From: JAWVFM01 sp963841455
GTDB lineage: Bacteria; Actinomycetota; Thermoleophilia; Solirubrobacterales; 70-9
DNA: 64,000 bases
Assembly (NCBI GenBank): GCA_963841455.1
Contig: CAWJCU010000003.1
Span: 430,472-494,471 of the forward strand
Direction of reading: 5' to 3'
The position numbers were made by a program, and so were the translations under genes. Of this stretch, positions 26,577 to 34,061 are shown one piece after another. The first letter of the stretch is position 1. Every line of letters begins with the position of its first letter. A model generated the notes under the pieces. It made no database searches. It was not told where the DNA came from and saw only the letters and a list, made by a program, of their open reading frames with translations.

Positions 26577-27387
26577 AGAAGCCGGCGTCCGACTTCCGCC
26601 CGAGCCTGCCGCTGCCGACCATCTCGACGAGACGGCCGGGCGGCCGGTGGGCCGGCTCGCCCGAGTCGGCGTGGAGCGCGTCGCCGATCGCCTCGGCGAC
26701 GTCGAGGCCGATGAAGTCGAGCAGGCGCAGCGGGCCCATGGGGTGGCCCGTGCCGAGGGTCATGCACGAGTCGACGTCCTCCGGGCTCATGCCCGTGCGC
26801 TCGAGAAGGCGAACCGCGTCGAAGAGGTAGGGAAAGAGCAGGCGGTTGACGACGAAGCCCGCCTCGTCGGGGACGTGGACCGGCGTCTTGCCGAGGGCGC
26901 GGCACCAGGCCTCGGCCCGCTCGCTCGCGCCTTCCCGAAGGCCGTCGGGCGTGCAGAGCTCCACAAGCTCCATGCGGTGGACGGGGTTGAAGACGTGGAG
27001 CCCGAGCACCCGGTCGGCGTGGCCGCTGCGCGCCGCGAGCCCGGCGATCGGCAGCGACGAGGTGGTCGAAGCGAGGTCGGCGTCGGGGCAGGCCTCGCCG
27101 AGGGCGCGAAGCAGCTCCGCCTTCTCGTCTAGATCTTCCTTGATCGCCTCCACGACGAGGTCCGAGCCGGCGAGGTCGGCGGCCTCGGTCGTGACCTTGA
27201 CCTTGCTCGCGACGGCGCCGTCGACCTTCTTCGCGAGGTCCTCGATCGTCTCCTCCGCCCGCCAGGCCGAGGCGTCGCTGCGGGCGAGCAGGCGCACACC
27301 GCCGAGCGCGCTCGCCGCGGCCGCGAGGCTGCACGCGATCGTGCCGGACCCCGCGACGGCGGGACGCGAGTACGTGTCTGCGCTCAT
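26566..27387 (-). CDS. 3-hydroxyacyl-CoA dehydrogenase family protein
   Basis: 273-residue NAD-dependent enzyme oxidising 3-hydroxyacyl-CoA in beta-oxidation. The nucleotide loop reads VAGSGTIACSLAAAAS at residues 9–24, a departure from the usual GxGxMGxGIA (no Met-Gly). The rest fits well: LVVEAIKEDLDEKAELLRAL near 105, LASTTSSLPIAGLAARSGH near 130, VLGLHVFNPVHRMELVELC with the catalytic His near 150, and GFVVNRLLFPYLFDAVRLLE near 200. The C-terminal GLDVAEAIGDAL then GRKSDAGFYEY complete it. The C-terminal domain is single. ATG at 27387; the frame is open upstream to 27729, but the upstream part covers the divergent membrane gene. Confidence 0.88.
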   Translation of the reverse strand: MSADTYSRPAVAGSGTIACSLAAAASALGGVRLLARSDASAWRAEETIEDLAKKVDGAVASKVKVTTEAADLAGSDLVVEAIKEDLDEKAELLRALGEACPDADLASTTSSLPIAGLAARSGHADRVLGLHVFNPVHRMELVELCTPDGLREGASERAEAWCRALGKTPVHVPDEAGFVVNRLLFPYLFDAVRLLERTGMSPEDVDSCMTLGTGHPMGPLRLLDFIGLDVAEAIGDALHADSGEPAHRPPGRLVEMVGSGRLGRKSDAGFYEY

Positions 27388-27432
27388 CGCGCCCAAGCCC
27401 GCATTGCCACCGTTCCTATCATGCTGTGAGAG

Positions 27433-27891
27433 ATGGCGAGCGCTGGATCGGAGACGGCAAGGGGGGGCGGTGCGCTCGTCGGGGGGGCGAGGCGCTTCGC
27501 GGCGACGACGATCGCGGCGGTGATGCTCCTCGCAGCATTCTCGCTCTGGACCGTGATCCCGTTCGGCTGGATCTGGATCGGATCGAAGATCTCGAGCTCG
27601 CAGGCGCCCTCGGCGGGCCCCTACATGCTCGTCTTCTTCGGGATCGTGATCTCGATCATCGTCGTGGTCTTCATCCTCGCCTGGCTCAACCGCCTTTACG
27701 AGAGACTCGTCGGCACCACCACGGTCCACGTCGAGCGGGTGATGCTGTGGAGGAGCCTCAGCGACGAGCGCAAGTCGCCCCGCCGCTGGTCGGTCATGGA
27801 GGCCGTCCTACTGAGCTCGGTCCTCGTCGCATTCGTGGCGATGGGTGTGTGGTTCCTCTTCATCGCGGGCAACCCGCTGCCAAGCCAATAG
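27433..27891 (+). CDS. Small membrane protein, three TM helices, function unknown
   Basis: 152-residue protein from GTG/ATG-type start at 27433 (MASAGSETARGGG). Predicted membrane helices are at about residues 24–46 (TTIAAVMLLAAFSLWTVIPFG), 63–85 (YMLVFFGIVISIIVVVFILA) and 125–145 (LLSSVLVAFVAMGVWFLFIA). Between helices 2 and 3 is a polar loop with Arg/Glu clusters (SLSDERKSPRRW). No domain is recognised. It precedes the thiolase gene by 65 bp, and the palindrome at 27897–27912 lies just after its stop, so the two genes are probably separately controlled. Confidence 0.6.
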   Translation: MASAGSETARGGGALVGGARRFAATTIAAVMLLAAFSLWTVIPFGWIWIGSKISSSQAPSAGPYMLVFFGIVISIIVVVFILAWLNRLYERLVGTTTVHVERVMLWRSLSDERKSPRRWSVMEAVLLSSVLVAFVAMGVWFLFIAGNPLPSQ

Positions 27892-27896
27892 GCACT

Positions 27897-27912
27897 GATT
27901 GACTCGTCAATC
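27897..27912. promoter_or_regulatory. Operator-like palindrome upstream of thiolase
   Basis: GATTGAC-TC-GTCAATC is a perfect 7+2+7 inverted repeat, 45 bp before the thiolase ATG. TTGAC/GTCAA half-sites are common for TetR-family regulators of acyl-CoA genes. This is a sequence-based suggestion only. Confidence 0.45.
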
Positions 27913-27956
27913 GGTATTGTCCGTGACGAGTCGAACAACGGCAATCGGAGGAAGTC

Positions 27957-29138
27957 ATGGCTAGCAATGGCAAGTTCAGCGGACGCGAGGTCGTCATCGT
28001 CGAGGCGGTTCGGACGCCGGTTGGGCGTGGCCACGAGGAGAAGGGCTACTACAAGGACACCCATCCCTCGACCCTGCTCGCTAAGACCTACTCGGAGCTG
28101 ATCGAGCGCGCCGGGATCGACGCCTCCGAGGTCGAGGACGTCGTCGCCGGCTGCGTGCAGCAGTTCGGCGAGCAGGCCATCAACATCGGCCGCAACGCCT
28201 GGCTCGAGGCCGGCCTTCCGATCGAGACGCCCGCCACCACGGTCGACCGCCAGTGCGGCTCGGCCCAGCAGGCCGTGAACTTCGCAGCTGCGCTGATCGC
28301 CTCCGGCGTCCACGACGTCGCGATCGGCGGCGGCGTCGAGCACATGGGCCACATCTCTTTCGCCGACTCGCTCGAGGTGCAGAAGGAGCATGGCTTCGCC
28401 TTCTCCCCGCAGCTCATGGAGCGCTACAACCTGGTCCCGCAGGGGATCTCGGCAGAGATGATTGCCGACAAGTGGGAGATCCCCCGCTCCGAGCTCGACG
28501 AGATCGGCCTGCGCTCCCATCAGCTCGCCCACCAGGCGACCGAGGAGGGCCGCTTCGAGCGCGAGATGGTGCCGTTCCAGGTCAACGGCGACTCCTACGT
28601 CACCGACCAGGGCATCCGCCCGGACACGAGCCTAGAGAAGCTCTCCACCCTGAAGACCGTCTTCAAGGAGGACGGCAAGGTCACCGCCGGGAACTCCTCG
28701 CAGGTCTCGGACGGCGCGGCCGCCGTGCTCCTGATGGCCCGCGAGAAGGCCGACGCGCTCGGGCTCACCCCGAGGGCGAAGATCGTCGATCAGACCACGG
28801 TCGGCGTCGACCCGGTGATCATGCTCACCGGCCCGATCCCGGCCACGCGGAAGCTGCTCGACCGCAACGGGATGACGATCGACGACATCGACCTGATCGA
28901 GATCAATGAGGCGTTCGCCTCCGTCGTCGCAGCCTGGCGGCGCGAGCTCGAGCCCGACATGGACCGCGTCAATGTGAACGGCGGCGCGATCGCCATCGGC
29001 CACCCGCTCGGCTCCACGGGCGCCCGTCTGATCACGACGCTCCTGCATGAGCTCGAGCGGACCGACAAGTCGGTGGGCCTCGTGACGATGTGCTGCGGCG
29101 GCGGCCTGGGCACCGGCACGATCATCGAGCGGGTATGA
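27957..29138 (+). CDS. Acetyl-CoA acyltransferase (thiolase)
   Basis: 393-residue degradative thiolase releasing acetyl-CoA from 3-ketoacyl-CoA. Nucleophilic Cys lies in TVDRQCGSAQQAVNFA (residues ~90–105), the second catalytic His in GGAIAIGHPLGSTGARL near residue 345, and the acid/base Cys in LVTMCCGGGLGTGTII near 380. The C-terminal NEAFASVVAAWRREL is also canonical. The ATG at 27957 has AATCGGAGGAAGTC upstream. It may be under the palindrome at 27897. Substrate length class cannot be read from the sequence. The nearby 3-hydroxyacyl-CoA dehydrogenase supports a role in beta-oxidation. Copy C of the double-hairpin element begins directly after the stop. Confidence 0.93.
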   Translation: MASNGKFSGREVVIVEAVRTPVGRGHEEKGYYKDTHPSTLLAKTYSELIERAGIDASEVEDVVAGCVQQFGEQAINIGRNAWLEAGLPIETPATTVDRQCGSAQQAVNFAAALIASGVHDVAIGGGVEHMGHISFADSLEVQKEHGFAFSPQLMERYNLVPQGISAEMIADKWEIPRSELDEIGLRSHQLAHQATEEGRFEREMVPFQVNGDSYVTDQGIRPDTSLEKLSTLKTVFKEDGKVTAGNSSQVSDGAAAVLLMAREKADALGLTPRAKIVDQTTVGVDPVIMLTGPIPATRKLLDRNGMTIDDIDLIEINEAFASVVAAWRRELEPDMDRVNVNGGAIAIGHPLGSTGARLITTLLHELERTDKSVGLVTMCCGGGLGTGTIIERV

Positions 29139-29139
29139 C

Positions 29140-29194
29140 GGTTCGGGCCTTTAGCCCCGAAAGCAGCATGTAAGGGCGCCGAAGGCGCCGGCAA
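29140..29194 (+). repeat. Double-hairpin element, copy C
   Basis: Begins just after the thiolase stop. Stem 1 GGGC-CTTTA-GCCC, linker GAAAGCAGCATGTAA (29159–29173), stem 2 GGCGCC-GAA-GGCGCC (29175–29189), then GGCAAG. Identical linker to copy B on the same strand. Position straight after a coding region would fit a transcription or RNA-processing signal, but there is no run of T residues after it. Confidence 0.78.
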
Positions 29195-29199
29195 GGGAT

Positions 29200-29673
29200 T
29201 CAAGAAGGATCTAGTGGACTCGTCTCCTCCATCCGCGCGAGGATGTCGCGAGCGTAGCGCCGGAAGATCGGCTTGCCGATCGTCCGGAACGCGATCCCGA
29301 ACAGCAGCCCCCTCGGCGTGCGCTTGAACGCGCGCTCCCAGACCATTTCCACGCGGCTGCCCCCGTTCGCCGGCGACGCTGTGATCTCCCAGCTCGACCC
29401 CGCGGGCTCGTAGACGTTCGAGTCGGTCACCGGTGCCTTGACGCGGTTCGGCTGCGACCAGTCGTAGTCGCACCGCTCCCAGTTGACGCCGAACGGTCCG
29501 GCCCTCGTCCCTTCCGTGACGTCAGCGCGGGTGCTGCCGAGCACGTGAACCTCCATGCGCTTCATCGACACGGCATCGAAGATCTCCTCGCGCCGCGACG
29601 AGAAGTCGCGTGCGGCCGCCAACACCCGCTCCGCAGGGAGCGGGCTGTCGGCGACCACTCGGATCGTCGTCAC
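29200..29673 (-). CDS. SRPBCC/polyketide-cyclase-like protein
   Basis: 157-residue START/SRPBCC domain protein: VVADSPLPAERVLAAARDF at the start, a beta-sheet core (MKRMEVHVLGSTRADVTEG, SSWEITASPANGGSRVEMVWE), and a long C-terminal helix (GIAFRTIGKPIFRRYARDILARMEE). Such proteins hold a hydrophobic ligand; the ligand is unknown. ATG at 29673 is followed downstream by the cupin gene on the same strand (5 bp upstream), an apparent two-gene unit. Convergent with the thiolase. Confidence 0.78.
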   Translation of the reverse strand: MTTIRVVADSPLPAERVLAAARDFSSRREEIFDAVSMKRMEVHVLGSTRADVTEGTRAGPFGVNWERCDYDWSQPNRVKAPVTDSNVYEPAGSSWEITASPANGGSRVEMVWERAFKRTPRGLLFGIAFRTIGKPIFRRYARDILARMEETSPLDPS

Positions 29674-29677
29674 GGCC

Positions 29678-30052
29678 TCACGCTCCCTGCATCGCCTGCA
29701 TGTTCTTCATGATCTGCTGCTCGACCTCGGCCATCTCCTTGGCCGGGCTGAACTGCAGGTACTCGGTTCCCGCGTCGGCGCGCTGCAGGTGGCCGGGCGG
29801 GATGTAGAAGGCGTCTCCGGGCTCGTAGACCTCCTCCTGGCCGTCGACCGTGAAGGTGACCTTTCCCTTGAGCACATACCCCCAATGCGGGCAGTGGCAC
29901 TGGTCATTCGGCAGGCCCTTCAGCATCGGGGTCGAGTCGATGTCCTGCTTAAAGGTCACGAACTCGATTGCGTGTCCGGCCACCTCGTCGTGCCAGGACT
30001 CGACCGGTCCGTAGTCGTCGTAGGTGGCGCTGTCCTTGGAAACCTTCGGCAT
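29678..30052 (-). CDS. Cupin-domain protein
   Basis: 124-residue single cupin. The metal motif region is HCPHWGYVLKGKVTFTVDG near residues 52–70, with PGDAFYIPPGHLQRADAGTEYLQFSPAKEM as the second motif. The His in HCPHWG and the Glu in GQEEVYEPGDAFYIPPGH are the likely metal ligands. Start ATG at 30052 after GAAAGGGGATTTCC is favoured over 30109. The neighbouring SRPBCC gene overlaps functionally by 5 bp spacing. Substrate unknown; many such proteins bind small organic ligands or regulate. Confidence 0.82.
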   Translation of the reverse strand: MPKVSKDSATYDDYGPVESWHDEVAGHAIEFVTFKQDIDSTPMLKGLPNDQCHCPHWGYVLKGKVTFTVDGQEEVYEPGDAFYIPPGHLQRADAGTEYLQFSPAKEMAEVEQQIMKNMQAMQGA

Positions 30053-30138
30053 GGAAATCCCCTTTCGTCGGTTCCGGCCGAAACTACGGACGGGCAAGCC
30101 CCGCGTCATGAGGCGTTCGCCCCATCTTTCACAGAGGC

Positions 30139-31719
30139 TCAGGGGGCGGCGCCGGCGACAAGCTCCTCCTCGGGAAGGAGCCCGTGCTGCATCGCGAAGA
30201 GGCTCGCCTGCGCGCGGGTCGAGGCGCCGATCTTGGAATAGATGTGCTCGACGTGGTTGCCCACGGTCTTCGGCGAGATCACCAGGCGCTGGGCGATCTC
30301 CTTGTTCGGAAGCCCTCGCGCGAGCAGCCGCAGCACCTCGACCTCGCGCTGCGTGAGGCCGGCCGGCCCCTCGCGTCGGCGCATGACCCGGTGCCCGGCG
30401 GCTCCGAGCACCGCCTCGACGGCGTCGGCGTCAAGGCGTGCCGCCTTGACCTCGGCCCGCAGCGCCGCGGCGGCGTCGTCGGGGGTGCGCTCCGGTCGGT
30501 ACGGGCGGGGTTCGCGCATGGCCTGGTAGGCGTCGGCGGCGCCCAGGAGGCGCGCAGGCCGCGAGATCGCGGCGCCGGACAGACGGCGGGGGTACCCGGA
30601 CCCGTCGAGACGCTCCCGGTGCTGCACGGCGATATCGCCCAGCGGCCGCAGCGCCTCGGACTGGTGGAGCATGCGATCGGTCAGGTATGGATGGGTCCTC
30701 ACGCGCTCCCACTCGCCCGGCCCGAGGGGCCCCGGCTTGTCCCAGATCGCGTTCGAGACGCCGAGGCGGCCGAAGTCGTGGACCAGCCCGGCGCGCCGGA
30801 GCGTGCGAACCTCGTCCCCCGACATTCCGAGCTCGCTGCCCGCCGCCGCGACGAGCTCGGAGACCGCCACGGCGTGACCGAGGGTGTAGGGCGATTTCAG
30901 GTCGACGAAGTTCGCGATCGCGCGCAACGCGGCGTCGAACCGGTCGCCGGCCACCACCTTCGCCAGCGCGGGCTCCGCCGCGATTACGGCGTCCCAGGTC
31001 TCGACCGCGTCGAGGTCGCTCAAAATCAGAGCCCCCTCGTTGACGATCAGCGTGCAGAGCGCTGGATCGAACTGCTTCCCGCTGCGCTGCCGCGCCAGGT
31101 CCATCGCCCTCGCCACGCCGCCGACGCGATGGGCCACCTCGATGAACTCCGCGAACTGGCCGATCCGGGCTGCCCGGGGCACGTCGGCGCCGGAGCGCTC
31201 GCCTGGCCAGCCCTTCCCGTTCCAGAATTCGTAGGCGCCGCCGAGCGCCTCGACAACCCCATCGTCGAGACGGAGCTCCTCGGCCAGCGCCCGCGCCGTG
31301 GCGATATGCGTCGAGATCATCTGGTCCATGTCGCGCCGGCCCGAGATCGCAAACTCGAGGCCGATCCGAAATCTGTGGAGCGGCGGGTTCCCGGACCCGA
31401 TGCGACGCATGGTGGCGGCCATTCCGCGGACGCTCGGGAACTCGTACTCGAACTTGTCCGACTTGAGGCCGATGTCGTCGCCGAACCACTTCGCCTGCTC
31501 GTGGGCGTCCGAGTGGCACCCGACGGACACCAGCATCGCGGTGTAGTACACGACCGCCCGCTCGTCCTCGTCAAGCCCCATGCGATCGGCGAGACGGAGC
31601 GCGATGAGGCACTGGCGGAGAGCGTGCTCCATCGGCTGCCCGAAGCCGAGGTCGACGCCGAGCGAGAGGGCCGCCACGAGCTCGGCGAGGCGCACGTGAG
31701 CGCGATCGATCTCCCCCAC
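30139..31719 (-). CDS. HD-GYP phosphodiesterase-type protein fused to a LuxR DNA-binding domain
   Basis: 526-residue two-part regulator. The first third has an HD-like helical bundle (residues ~30–150) whose motif reads VGCHSDAHEQ, so it is partly degenerate. The middle third is a full HD-GYP domain: LVHDFGRLGVSNAIWDKPGPLG with the HD pair near residue 310, VRTHPYLTDRML, VQHRERLDGSGYPRRL with the GYP-type loop (DGSGYP). The C-terminal 73 residues are a LuxR/FixJ helix-turn-helix (GLTQREVEVLRLLARGL and ISPKTVGNHVEHIYSKIGAS). HD-GYP enzymes hydrolyse cyclic di-GMP to GMP. The fusion suggests a transcriptional regulator whose DNA binding responds to the nucleotide or to its hydrolysis. No receiver domain. 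Confidence 0.85.
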   Translation of the reverse strand: MGEIDRAHVRLAELVAALSLGVDLGFGQPMEHALRQCLIALRLADRMGLDEDERAVVYYTAMLVSVGCHSDAHEQAKWFGDDIGLKSDKFEYEFPSVRGMAATMRRIGSGNPPLHRFRIGLEFAISGRRDMDQMISTHIATARALAEELRLDDGVVEALGGAYEFWNGKGWPGERSGADVPRAARIGQFAEFIEVAHRVGGVARAMDLARQRSGKQFDPALCTLIVNEGALILSDLDAVETWDAVIAAEPALAKVVAGDRFDAALRAIANFVDLKSPYTLGHAVAVSELVAAAGSELGMSGDEVRTLRRAGLVHDFGRLGVSNAIWDKPGPLGPGEWERVRTHPYLTDRMLHQSEALRPLGDIAVQHRERLDGSGYPRRLSGAAISRPARLLGAADAYQAMREPRPYRPERTPDDAAAALRAEVKAARLDADAVEAVLGAAGHRVMRRREGPAGLTQREVEVLRLLARGLPNKEIAQRLVISPKTVGNHVEHIYSKIGASTRAQASLFAMQHGLLPEEELVAGAAP

Positions 31720-31728
31720 GGAGTGAGG

Positions 31729-32496
31729 TTAACCCGCCAACCGCCCCCCGACGAACTGCACCATGCCCGCCAGGCGCTGGTGGATGCTGCCGAAGCTGCG
31801 CTCGCGCAGCGCGCCCGTGATCTCGTCGGGTTCGAACACGCGCATCCCGCTCGTGCGCTCGATCACCGGCTTCAGCGGCCGCGCCGTGACCTGACGGCGC
31901 ACCGAGGTCATGATCGCGATGCGTCCGCCCGGCTCGAGCACGCGAGTCATCTCGTCGAGCGCCGCGAACGGGTCCGAGAAGAGGTGCAGAGCGGCGAAGC
32001 AGCACGCGGCATCGAAGGTGTCGTCGCCGAACGGGAGGGCGGTGGCGTCGGCGCGTAGGAGGGCGAGGTTCTCGACTCCGGCTCGCTGCGTGTCGGCGAC
32101 GCCGCGGGCGAGCATCGTCGGGGATGCGTCGACGCCGACGACGAGGCCGTCGGCCCGGACCGTGCGCGCGAACTCGCGCGAGAAGTTCCCGGGCCCGCAG
32201 GCCAGGTCGAGCACCGTGTCGCCCGCGGCGAGGCCGAGGAGCAGCCGGGCGATCCGCACCTCCTCGGACATCCCAGGTCCAGTGAGGCCCTTGGCCACCT
32301 GAGCCAGCGCCGGTCGCCACCACCGCTCGTAGATCACCGGGACGAGGCGCGTCAGCATCAGGTCCTGCGTGGTTCCGGTCGACGGGAGCTCCCCGCCGAT
32401 CAGGTCCAGGTAGCCGGCGTCGGTCGACCCCTCGCCGGCGTCGGGCCTCATCAACTCCCGGGCACGGTCGATCGCGTCGTGGAGCGCCTGCGCCAT
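31729..32496 (-). CDS. Class I SAM-dependent methyltransferase
   Basis: 255-residue Rossmann methyltransferase. Motif I is DTVLDLACGPGNFSREFAR near residue 92. Motif II/III region is VVGVDASPTMLARGV, with LALLRADATALPFGDDTFDAACCFAALHLF and LEPGGRIAIMTSV following. The N-terminal region before residue 60 is helical (LIGGELPSTGTTQDLMLTRLVP) and gives substrate specificity. It resembles ubiquinone/menaquinone-type methyltransferases, but its substrate is unknown. It follows the small gene at 32501 by 4 bp. Confidence 0.85.
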   Translation of the reverse strand: MAQALHDAIDRARELMRPDAGEGSTDAGYLDLIGGELPSTGTTQDLMLTRLVPVIYERWWRPALAQVAKGLTGPGMSEEVRIARLLLGLAAGDTVLDLACGPGNFSREFARTVRADGLVVGVDASPTMLARGVADTQRAGVENLALLRADATALPFGDDTFDAACCFAALHLFSDPFAALDEMTRVLEPGGRIAIMTSVRRQVTARPLKPVIERTSGMRVFEPDEITGALRERSFGSIHQRLAGMVQFVGGRLAG

Positions 32497-32500
32497 TGGG

Positions 32501-32746
32501 TCAGCCCGCGACCGAGCGGGGACCGCGCGGGTCGCCGGAGTGCTTGGCGAGGTCCTCGAGCCGGGCGATCTGGCGCTCGCCCTCGACCCGCGCGGGGTCG
32601 TCCGGTCCGAGCGGCTCGATCAGGCGCCTGATGCGGTTGCGAATCTGAAGCGCGAAGTGCGGCGTCGAGGGCCCCGCGAGGGCGCGGATGTCGTCGACGG
32701 TGGCCCGCCCTCGGATCAGGCGCTCCGGCTGTTCGGCCTCACTCAT
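32501..32746 (-). CDS. Small protein of unknown function, 81 aa
   Basis: 81-residue basic/acidic protein: MSEAEQPERLIRGRATVDDI, then ALAGPSTPHFALQIRNRIRR, LIEPLGPDDPARVEGERQIA. There is no signal or membrane segment. ATG at 32746 overlaps the stop of the cell-wall-binding gene by four bases (ATGA), so it is translationally linked to it and to the methyltransferase 4 bp downstream. Homologues look common in this group, but no function is recognised. Confidence 0.55.
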   Translation of the reverse strand: MSEAEQPERLIRGRATVDDIRALAGPSTPHFALQIRNRIRRLIEPLGPDDPARVEGERQIARLEDLAKHSGDPRGPRSVAG

Positions 32747-33966
32747 TTCGCGGCGGACCCTACCTTGACCGCTTCGGCCAGATCGTCGAGCTGGGCCTGG
32801 AAGCCAACCGACACCGTGTTCGCGTCGCCGATCACCCAGACGTGGTTGTAGACGGCGCGAGTGGGGTCGCTCTCGTACCCGGGCTTGACGTCGAGAAGGT
32901 AACTGCGAAGCACGGGCGGAATCTCGGTCGGGCTCGTCGTCAACAGAAGCGGCCCCCAGGTGCCGCCGGCCGAGAGCGCGGCCGCGGCGCCGGCGTCGAG
33001 CGGTCGGGCCGCGCTCGCCACGACGAACCCGTGCCCGGGGTCGTTGACGTTCCACCCGAAGCTCCCGTCGACATAGCGCGCGAAGTCGATCGCGTTTGTG
33101 ACCGGGTCGTCGCCGGCGACACGCTTCGCGCCAGGCGAGACCTTCTTGATCAGGCTGAACGCGCGGTCGGAGACCGCGGACGGCGGGCCCAGCACGTAGA
33201 CGGGCGAGCCGGCGTTGTGGTGCAGGGCGCGCAGGGTCGCGAGCGGGGGCGGCCCGTTGCCGGCGAACAGCACCGGGTCCCCGGACCTCGCGGCCCACGC
33301 CGCCGCGGGCATCGCGTACTCGGGGCTGGTGGAGCTCGCCACCACGATGTGCTCGGGCGGCGACCCGGTGAGCTTGTTGCGCAGGCGGGCGATCGCCGCC
33401 GCGACGACGGCGGGGTCCGAGCCGGGCACCCTGGTGGCCTTGAGGCCGTTCGGCGAGCTCACGCGCCCAATCGCGAAGACCTGCGCCTCCTTCGTCTCCT
33501 TGGAGCCGGTGGGAGCGAGGCTCGTGAGGGCGTCGCCGGTGATCGAGGGCACGGCGTCGGCGGCGCCCACGAGCTCCGGCGCGCTGACGGGCTGCGCGAC
33601 CAGGGAGGCACCGGCGATGGACTCCTGCCACGAGTCGGCCGGAACGAGCGTCACGGCGGCCGGGCCCGGGACACCGCCCGTGGACGGGTGGGTGGCGAGC
33701 GCCACTCCGGCGGCGTCCGTGACCTCGTCGACCCCGCCGACCCTGGTGGTGTTCTGCGTCGCGAAAGCGGGGAACCCCAGGTCCGTGGCGGCCTCGGGCT
33801 TGGCCTTGTGCAGGACGATGCGCGGCGCCGGCGCGCTCGCCGCTTCCTCGCCGCCGCCCCCGAACAGGGCCTTGCCGGCGAAATAGCCGCCGACCGCGAC
33901 GGCTGCAGCCACCAGCAGGGCGCCGATAACTACCAGGGCCCGCCTGACGAAATAGCGCGCGCGCAC
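32743..33966 (-). CDS. Membrane-anchored protein with cell-wall-binding repeat 2 (CWB2) domains
   Basis: About 407 residues from GTG 33966. The N-terminal hydrophobic helix (YFVRRALVVIGALLVAAAVAVGGYFAG) anchors it. Tandem CWB2-type units follow, visible as VTLVPADSWQESIAGASLVA, VASSTSPEYAMPAAAWAARS with GDPVLFAGNGPP, and VYVLGPPSAVSDRAF. These blocks match PF04122-type repeats that bind anionic cell-wall polymers. TTG 34062 and GTG 33966 are both possible starts; 33966 keeps the anchor and leaves room for the operator at 34025. Divergent from acyl-CoA dehydrogenase; upstream of the 32501 gene with a 4-base overlap. Confidence 0.7.
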   Translation of the reverse strand: MRARYFVRRALVVIGALLVAAAVAVGGYFAGKALFGGGGEEAASAPAPRIVLHKAKPEAATDLGFPAFATQNTTRVGGVDEVTDAAGVALATHPSTGGVPGPAAVTLVPADSWQESIAGASLVAQPVSAPELVGAADAVPSITGDALTSLAPTGSKETKEAQVFAIGRVSSPNGLKATRVPGSDPAVVAAAIARLRNKLTGSPPEHIVVASSTSPEYAMPAAAWAARSGDPVLFAGNGPPPLATLRALHHNAGSPVYVLGPPSAVSDRAFSLIKKVSPGAKRVAGDDPVTNAIDFARYVDGSFGWNVNDPGHGFVVASAARPLDAGAAAALSAGGTWGPLLLTTSPTEIPPVLRSYLLDVKPGYESDPTRAVYNHVWVIGDANTVSVGFQAQLDDLAEAVKVGSAAK

Positions 33967-34024
33967 CGCGGAACCGTATTCGTGATTGGTGGTACCCGCG
34001 TCCCTACCCGGTGGTAGAGTTTGG

Positions 34025-34040
34025 TTGACTGACCAGTCAA
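34025..34040. promoter_or_regulatory. Operator-like palindrome upstream of acyl-CoA dehydrogenase
   Basis: TTGACTG-AC-CAGTCAA, a perfect 7+2+7 inverted repeat located 22 bp before the acyl-CoA dehydrogenase ATG (34062), in the gap between two divergent genes. The half-site TTGACTG resembles TetR-type operators at fatty-acid genes; the thiolase palindrome at 27897 has related half-sites but another spacing. Confidence 0.55.
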
Positions 34041-34061
34041 TCAGCCGATGCCGGAGGTCCA

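Noticed and set aside
30184..32058. 624-residue plus-strand open frame
   Set aside because: Lies opposite the HD-GYP/LuxR protein and methyltransferase, which have clear family motifs; the plus frame has none.
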